Shown: positions 55,567-64,000 of the stretch, piece by piece
Layout: each line of letters opens with the position of its first letter
How positions within the stretch are numbered: position 1 is the first letter of the stretch
Assembly (NCBI GenBank): GCA_030762935.1
Contig: CM060892.1
Coordinates: 88,896,327 to 88,960,326, forward strand
DNA length: 64,000 nucleotides
Direction: 5' to 3'
Source: Hymenopus coronatus
Lineage: Eukaryota; Arthropoda; Insecta; Mantodea; Hymenopodidae
Notes under the pieces: generated by a model
The model's database searches: none
Seen by the model: only the letters and a program-made list of their open reading frames with translations
What the model was told of the DNA's origin: nothing
Translations under genes and position numbers: made by a program

Positions 55567-58500
55567 CAGCATAGTCCAAAAATGAAAGATTGGCAAATAC
55601 CAAACTTTGTATTTAGGTTCAATAGCTTCCAAGGAAGATTATCAAGAAAATCCCCCCCCACCCTTAACTATCCTTTTCATGGAACGTGTTCCGTAAAGTT
55701 TGCTTTTTCTCAAAAATGGCTCTAATGATTTTTATTAAAAATATTTAAAATTGTTTTCATGGTAACGAAATGTTTATCTAAATTTTTTTATTAATAGCCT
55801 CTGAAGACCTTCATTTTTGACGAGTTTTATATAACGTTTGTATAACTGGTAAACCGTAAGAAATAGTCAAATGCTGCAGATAAAATGTAGATCTAATTAA
55901 AACACATAGTTTATTTGTTTTAGTGATATTCCGAGTTATCGGTTTCAGTTTAAGATACTTAAACTTTTCTCAAACAGGAAGTCAGTCATTCCTAGAAAAC
56001 AGAATTGAATTTCAATTGTTTCACATAGCGACCGGCTTTTAAAGGACTTGACTGGCGTTTTAGCTTATAAATTCTCTTATTTAACTTATACTTAAAAATA
56101 AGAAATAAGACCAACTCTGGTATAGTTTATTTTGATTAATTGATGTAGATGAAACAATCTTTTGTAAGAAAAGTTTGTTGTAGAACAGCTAGAGAAAGTC
56201 ATGTGAATGGAACATCCAATTTTGGTATAGAGTAGACCGTTTCAGAGATACTCCTTGTTATTGGTTTAATTTTAAATTAAGTAACTTTTCTCAAGCAGAG
56301 TAACTTCTGTTTTATCTTTTCTTTTTTTTTGTTTTTGTTTTTTTTTGTTTTTGTTTTACTGGCATTGCAAAGCGAACCGAACTTCAATTGTTCATATATC
56401 GACCAGTGTTTAAAATAGTTGGCTATCACTTTAGCTTAGTGCATTCCCTTTTATCCCTTCTGCTTAGAAGGGAGCAAGTAATGAGGCAATTCCTACTAAT
56501 TATTATCTGAATTAACATATAAATATCAAAGAATAATGTTTTGCAAGTTAATAATTTGTTTGCAGAATAGATAAAGTCATTTGACTGGGACAAATTTGAG
56601 TTTTACTTTTTCTACCCCGCATGTACAATGCACATAGTGGATAGAGAAGGTATTGTATTCCACCCAAAGTTCCATGTCGAGATTTCACCGTAAATATATG
56701 TTTCGAGGTCCCCCGAGTCCGAAATAATCATTTTTAGAAAAAGGTCTGTGTGTGTCTCTGGACAGCAAAGCTCAAAAACGAAAAGGCCATTAAATACCAA
56801 AGCTATTATTTAGGTTTGGTATCTTTGAAAGAAGCGACACGAAGATTTGCAAGAAAATTCCCTCACCACAAACTCCCTAAACATGGAAAAATTTTCAAAA
56901 TTTTTGAATTTCTAAAACTGGCTGTGACGATTTTAATTAAAATACCGTATATTAAAGATATTTACATCCCAAATGAAATGTATATATTGAATTTTCTGGG
57001 AATAGCCTCTGAAAACCTCTTTATTCTGGACGAATTTTGCCGAATTTAGCTTAATTGCTAAACCGTAAAAGATAGAAAAAACTTACTGTACAAAAAATAT
57101 AGATCCCGTCAAAACACACAAATTATGTCTTGTACGCTTTTGTTGTGGAGGTAACCGTTTCCGAGATATTCCTTGTTATTGGTTTCAATTGTAAAGTAAA
57201 ATTATTTTCTCAGAAGTGATCGTTTTTCTTTTGTTCTATTCCTGGCCATGCAATGACAATCGCATGACGACAACTTTTAGATATTTGACTATCACTTTAG
57301 TATAACGCATTCCTTTAGTTCCCTTCTACTTTTAAGGAACTAAGTAATAATAACAATCTGCTAATGTTTTTCTCGATTAGCATTGTGTAGAAAGAAGAAT
57401 AATCTTTTGTAATAAGTTTGTAGTTATGTGAGTGTAATACATCAGATTTTTATAATATATTTAGAATTTACATTAACATATTGACAGGTTAGTCTCTCCT
57501 CTCCTTACATAATTACAGGACGTATTGTAGACGTAATTGCGAAGGTGTAATTTTAAACAAGTTAGGAAAGGAACATCATTAACTGAAGTTTGAACACAGG
57601 AGCTACGGTGATGGATAAGGGGGACAGCATGGTAAATGTACACGTCAAACTGTATTACGGTGCGGCTACTTTGAGTAGCAAGATGTTGTTGTTGTTGGAC
57701 AGCACAAGATGCTGGAGGGAGAGAATACGTCATTATCAGTGAGCTCAGTCTGCAGAGAGAATACAGACCAATCGCCAGCATATTTCCTAGCAATCTGGGA
57801 AATTGCCTCAGCTATTTCCACAAACAATTTAAAATCCATTTAAAGTTTTAAGCACACCATTATTTTTTACTTTTGTAACAACCTTTTGGAGAAATGAAAT
57901 ATTTAAGCTTGTATTTTCAAATGAAAAAAAAAAAGTCTGTTACATTTACACAATCATCTCTGCCTATTCTGCAACCATTATTAAAATAGCGTACTCTTCT
58001 ATCTCCTTCATGCCTATGAAGATAAATAATAACAGAAACAATTTTGTCACTTACTTCCTTATAGGTATAAGGTAAATAATATAATTCACTACGCTAAAGC
58101 AATAGGTAAATCATTTAAAACTGTTCAATATATGATGTTGAAATTCCGTTCTCTTTACAGGAGTAAAATAAAAGTAAAACGGCTTCCCATTTGAGAAAAT
58201 TAATTTGATAAAAGCACAAGTATTGGAAAATTTAAACAAAAAATAAGGAAACTCTGGAAAATGCTTAACACAAAGAAATGTGTGAGAAAAACCGTGTGCA
58301 TCAGCGACGTCTTCATTTTTTGTAAAGTAAGACTTTGTTCATCTGTTACGGTATTCCAGTTATGTAGGAATTATGTAGAATGAATGGGACTTCAGAGGAT
58401 ATTTACAGAAAATTCAAGATATATATTTTGCCTAGCAAATCTTAACATATTACATGTTGATCAATTATTAAACCATTTATCAGAAACCTGCTATTTCAAA

Positions 58501-59160
58501 CATCTCTCATGCAAAGGATAGTTTGAGATTAGGGAGTTCATACTTCATGCCGAATCCTTGGAAGATGCTGAACCTAAATACAAAGTTTTGTACTTAATTG
58601 ACTTTTAGTTTTTGGCCTTTCTATTCACAGATACACATACAAACACGGATTTTTATCTGAAAATGCTGGGTATACACTCAGGGGTCCCCTAAACATATAC
58701 TTCGGTTAAAGATCGGAATCCAATTTTTGGGTTGAATGCAAAACCCCTTCTACTTACTATGTACACTGTATGTGGTAGAGAACGTAAAACATGGTGATGG
58801 ACCACAATCATAGACTTTCTCTTCTAACCATCGTTTATTTTGTATAGCTTCTGCAAACTATTTTTATGAAAGCTTTATTTATTTTTGTTACTAATTTATC
58901 GACGCAAATCTTTGCAGAAATAATTTCACTTTAAATTGTGTTCTAAGTACAAGTGGAAGAGAGAAAATAGAATCAACAGATATTTATTTTCAGTATCTTT
59001 CAAAGATTCAACATGAAGATTTTTGAGGAGTATCCCCACCCCAAGCTACTGTTTACCTATAAATTTATTGGAAGGACTTAATAAAATACTATATAATTTG
59101 TGACATTTAAATAAACCAATAAAATGTAAATGTTGAATTTTTTTTCAAAGATCTCATAAG

Positions 59161-59210
<50 letters not shown>

Positions 59211-62200
59211 TTTTTGCATACATTTTATTGTGGCATCACTAATTTTCCAGATACTCGCTGATATGGTTTGATTTGTTCAATACTTGCCATTTTAAAGCGT
59301 TATAGTTATTAACCGTTTATTGTGATGAGTCTGTGAGCCTACAATGAAAGTGTGGCAAATGTTTCTGTGAGCGTTTATCTCGATAACATGATATAACAGG
59401 AAATTCATGGTAGTTGATCATAGTTTGCAGACTCTATCTAAATATAAGTAATGGTGGATGTAAAAGGCATGTAAATGTATTGAATTAGGTAAGTGATCTT
59501 AACAAATTATGCCAAATAAAATAAAGAGACTGTGTAAGTGAGTTATACAAATCTGTAGAAAACCCAGGATTGCCAACGTGTGATAACATCACATTATTTT
59601 TGTGTTAAAAGCAAAATTGGTCTTTCTAGTGAGCCAAACGTAACGGAATTTACAATGTCCCCTTCCATCAATCTACATCGATTTTCGTCATTCAGCTGTC
59701 CTCTCAGAGGCTGTCCTCTTATGATTTCCGGCACACGCTTCTAATATTTACCAGGTAGTATGCAACAAAAAAAAGAAAAACACTTCTATAATTTGAAACC
59801 GTTAATTAGCTTCCCTATAAAAACTATTTTTAGTTGTTAGCTATTTATCAATGTAAAGCTAAAAGAGTACAAATAAATGTATTTAACAGAATAAATGCAG
59901 CTTGGAGCAGAAATAGAAAGCTGACACCAAGAGATTAGAAGGGGTGAGAAGGTATTGTATTTCCCTCAAAAATTTCATACTGGAAATTTCCATTTTGGGA
60001 CTCCATGAATACAAAAAAAAAAATAGAAAAAATTTAGTATGCGTGCTAATGTGCGTGTGTGAGTGTAAGCGCGCGTGTGTGGCGTACGTAAGTGTGCATA
60101 GCTAATAAATGAAAAATAGCTATTCCTGGTATTTAAGATCAGTTTCATCTAAAGTTGTGACGTGGTTTCAAGAATATATCCTGTTCCAAACTACCTTTCA
60201 CATGGAAGATATTAGAAATTTAAATTTTCTCATAATAGTTCTAGTAATTTTGATTAAAATATAAATATAACGGTTTGCACAATAGATCAGGCGTATAACT
60301 TGAATTTTCTGGAAATAGCTTACGGATTCCTTTACTTTTGGAAGGTTTTGTACAATCTTATAACTGGATAACATTAAGCAACAGACCAACACGCATACAA
60401 ACTCTTGACATTTTGAAACAACACCTTTTTCTAAATAACTCTTTAGGATCATAAGACATTTAGGAGATATCCATTGTAGGAAGAATTGTCCAATATTTTA
60501 TTGCTCTTTCAATGTTATGTTGACTATAGCTGTTACTCGCGATTGCAGCATAAATTATGAAATTATAACATCAGCATATAACGTTCGGTTCTTAAACATT
60601 TGAATATAAGCACTCCCTTTGCATTTATAACGAAATGTGTTATGTTGCTATTACCGCAAATTTATATCTCAATTAAAATAAATAAATTAATTAATTAATA
60701 AACAAATATGCGTTTCTGAGATAATATTATACCCATTTATAAAATAAATACCTTTTAGGTAGTGAATATATTGAATTCCACCTAAATAATCTATACCAGA
60801 AATTCACTAAAAATATGAATTTTGAGATCTGAAAAAAAATTGAAAAATAACTACGTGCATGTGTGCGAGTGTGATTGGTGTCTGTGAAGAGCATAACTAA
60901 AAAAAAACTATTAAATACCGAACTGCACTAGAAATTATAATTTTTATGGTAAAATATTAAAAATTGTTTATTTTTAAAAGTATTATTCTAAGGATTTGCA
61001 TTAAAATACCATACGTTAAGTCCTCCTTATTTTAAATGGCACATTTGCCTAACTTGTAAACCTTAAAAGATAGATAAACTCTTGATATACAAAAAATGTA
61101 TATCTTGTTAAAGTTTATAATTTATATCTAAGTTGCGTTTCAACTCCTGGTTACGTATTGGTTTCAGTTTTGAAATAACTATATTATTCTCAAATAAGAA
61201 GTAACTTATTTTTCTCTCTTCCGACCAAGCAATTGAGAAAATAATATCAAACCCCTCACAAGACGACCAGCTCTGAAATGGTTTGACAATTTTTTTTTAT
61301 TTTTCTATTTTCTATATTATTGTAAGTAGAGAAAGTATTATATTCTAAAAAATATGTAGAGATTTGGCTATAGAGATAAGAAGGAATTTCAGGGCAACCA
61401 CTCATCTAGACGACCAACTCTTGAAATATTTGACTATTGCTTTAGCCCGTTTATTCCACCTGTGGTTGTAAGGAAATAAGCAGTAAGGCAATTTCTGTTA
61501 ATGTTTCTCTCAATCAACATGAAGTAAATAGAAGAATATTTGTTTAATAATAATTTTCTAAGAAAACTTAGAAAACGTAATGCGAATTAGGTTCAGATAT
61601 TATGTGTTTTGAACTGCAAAATTTCACTAATCCTAACTGATTCACACACATCCACACAAATTTATAACACCCACACAGATACACCAACACATGCATACAA
61701 ACTCACACATGCACACATAGATTCGCATACACAGATGATTCACAGAGACACCCATACACAGATTAATAGCCACCCACACTCTTGCGCACACAAGCTCACC
61801 AGATATTCACACAGATTCACAGACATCTCTCACACCTGATTCATAGACGCACCCATACAAATACATTCACACCCCCCTCACACACACACACATACAGATT
61901 TACAAAGAAACACAGCCACACTCTTGCGCACACAAGCTCACCAGATATTCACACAGATTCACAGACATCTCTCACACCTGATTCATAGACGCACCCATAC
62001 ACATACATTCACACCCCCCCTCACTCACACACACACACACACACAGATTTACAAAGAAACACAGCCACACCCACACACACACACTGATTCACAAACACAC
62101 AACACACTGTATACACAGATTCACACAAACGTGCACAGATCCACAAAGAAACACACCCACACACAACCACACCCAAACACACAGATTCCAAACACACAAC

Positions 62201-62308
62201 ACACTGTATACACAGATTCAACAAACGCGCACACATTCACACAGACGCGTACAGTTTCATTCAAACACACACACCCACACTGATTAACAACATATGTACA
62301 GATTCTCT

Positions 62309-62381
<73 letters not shown>

Positions 62382-62656
62382 TCACACAAACGTGTACAGT
62401 TTCACTCAAACTCACACCCCCACACTGATTAACGACATCTGTACAGATTCTCTCTCTCTCTTTCTCTCTCTCTCACACACATAGATTCACACAAACGTGT
62501 ACAGTTTCACTCAAACACACACCCCCACACTGATTAACAACATCTGTACAGATTCTCTCTCTCTCTTTCTCTCTCTCTCACACACAGATTCACACAAACG
62601 CGTACAGTTTCACTCAAACACACACCCCCACACTGATTAACAACATCTGTACAGAT

Positions 62657-62688
<32 letters not shown>

Positions 62689-63861
62689 ACACACACACAG
62701 ATTCACACAAACGCGTACAGTTTCACTCAAACACACACCCCCACACTGATTAACAACATACGTACAGATTCTCTCTCTCTCTTTCTCTCTCTCTCTCTCA
62801 CACACACACAGATTCACACAAACGCGTACAGTTTCACTCAAACACACACCCCCACACTGATTAACAACATCTGTACAGATTCTCTCTCTCTCTTTCTCTC
62901 TCTCTCTCTCACACACACACAGATTCACACAAACGCGTACAGTTTCACTCAAACACACACCCCCACACTGATTAACAACATACGTACAGATTCTCTCTCT
63001 CTCACACACAGATTCACACAAACACGTACAATTCACTCTAACACACACTGATTAACAACATATATACAAATTCACACAAACGCGCTCAGATTCACATAGA
63101 CAGGCATCCAAATATACGTAGATTAACACAGACACACACAGTTCACCATAACGTGCACAAATTCAGACAGATTCACACAAAGACTTACACAGACACACTC
63201 ATATACACAGATTCACAAACGTGCACAGTTAAGCACAGACACCCACACTGATTCACAGACTCAGACAGACACATACACATAGATTTAAGCACACCCACTC
63301 GCAAACATACACTGTAATTCCAAATACTTAATACAGCAAGCCTTAATAAGGTATCCATATTAAAATTCTGTTATACATTCATGTTTTTGTACCAATTACT
63401 TTAAACATAGAAATTAATTTAAACGCATATTACTTTAATTACTGCTTTAAAGCACGTTTTTAGACAAGCTTTGTATTCTGGAGTTAGCAACCCAAGACCA
63501 TGATGAGAGTTAACACACTTGTTTCCCAAGATTTCGCTGGCCCAGCATGGACATAAAACTTGGAGCTTGGCAGATCAGTGAATTCAGCAGATATAGAAAC
63601 GATATACGAGTAGCGGCTATTTTGGTGAAAGTATTTTCTGATAAGCAACATAGTGGGAAGAGAAAGTAAGAGATTAGAAGACAAAGGGAAGGCATGATTC
63701 AGGAGTTTAACGATCAGCAGAAGACCATTCCCTAGGCCAAGCAACAGCAGATTCATCTCCCGCTGGTCGTAAATATAATCCCAGCGAAGGTCGGTTTTGC
63801 ACATACAAAACTAGACGGAAGGACAACAAATAACACGTTTTTTTATGCGTGGGTATTGTTT

Positions 63862-63906
<45 letters not shown>

Positions 63907-64000
63907 GTCCTTCACCCGTATTTCTGTTTCTCTTTCTCCTCAAAGGTTCTCTCCCAATAATACCATTTATAGTGTGGAAGGTGAATAAGTTCAAATAATT

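Overview
The window reads as non-coding eukaryotic DNA, most likely from an arthropod and probably an insect. It is AT-rich. It has many microsatellites, several kinds of tRNA-derived SINEs, and two decayed Tc1/mariner-superfamily transposons, one of which carries the insect DUF4817-type transposase. There are no bacterial-style gene arrays, operons or ribosome binding sites. I found no host gene I could defend. The only convincing protein-coding remnants are two broken transposases. A short C-terminal piece of a possible LINE ORF and one unexplained 125-codon ORF at about 33.0 kb are weaker candidates. The window could be intergenic or lie inside a long intron; the sequence alone does not decide this. 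All repeat boundaries below were set by eye.

The dominant component is one dispersed non-coding repeat, called R1 here. It is about 0.85 kb when complete and I found more than 30 full or partial copies on both strands, adding up by my coordinates to roughly 20 kb of the 64 kb. In its plus orientation it starts with ACTTTCTCTA and a small hairpin, followed by a block around GGTATTGTATTCCACCCAAA. Next come a GT-rich stretch, a long AT-rich middle (CTGGTAAACCGTAAGAGA; CATAGCAACCAGCTTTTAAA), and an end near GTAGAGAAAGTCATGTGAAT. Copies occur singly, as inverted pairs (7.7-8.9, 11.7-13.4, 45.2-46.0 kb) and as head-to-tail clusters (50.0-51.8 and 54.7-57.5 kb). It looks like a non-autonomous transposon family, possibly Helitron/HINE-like.

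Layout. 0-9.6 kb: LINE remnant, SINEs, a candidate solo or truncated LTR with primer-binding site, R1 copies and ATT microsatellites. 9.6-15 kb: mostly unassigned DNA around an inverted R1 pair. 15.0-16.6 kb: a complete but dead DD41D/rosa-like transposon with long terminal inverted repeats, followed by an octamer satellite. 17.6-20.7 kb: a GC-richer dispersed repeat (R4), a strong hairpin, R1 and SINEs. 21.7-28.2 kb: R1 copies, a second copy of repeat R2, and SINEs, one with a triplicated inverted core. 28.2-30.3 kb: a mariner (DD34D) element inserted into an R1 copy. 32.1 kb: a palindromic MITE whose ends resemble the mariner. 32.8-45 kb: sparse, mostly unassigned. 45-61.6 kb: dense R1. 61.6-63.3 kb: a compound CA/CT minisatellite.

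No genes cooperate in a pathway here. The interest lies in how repeat families nest, share ends and share core modules.
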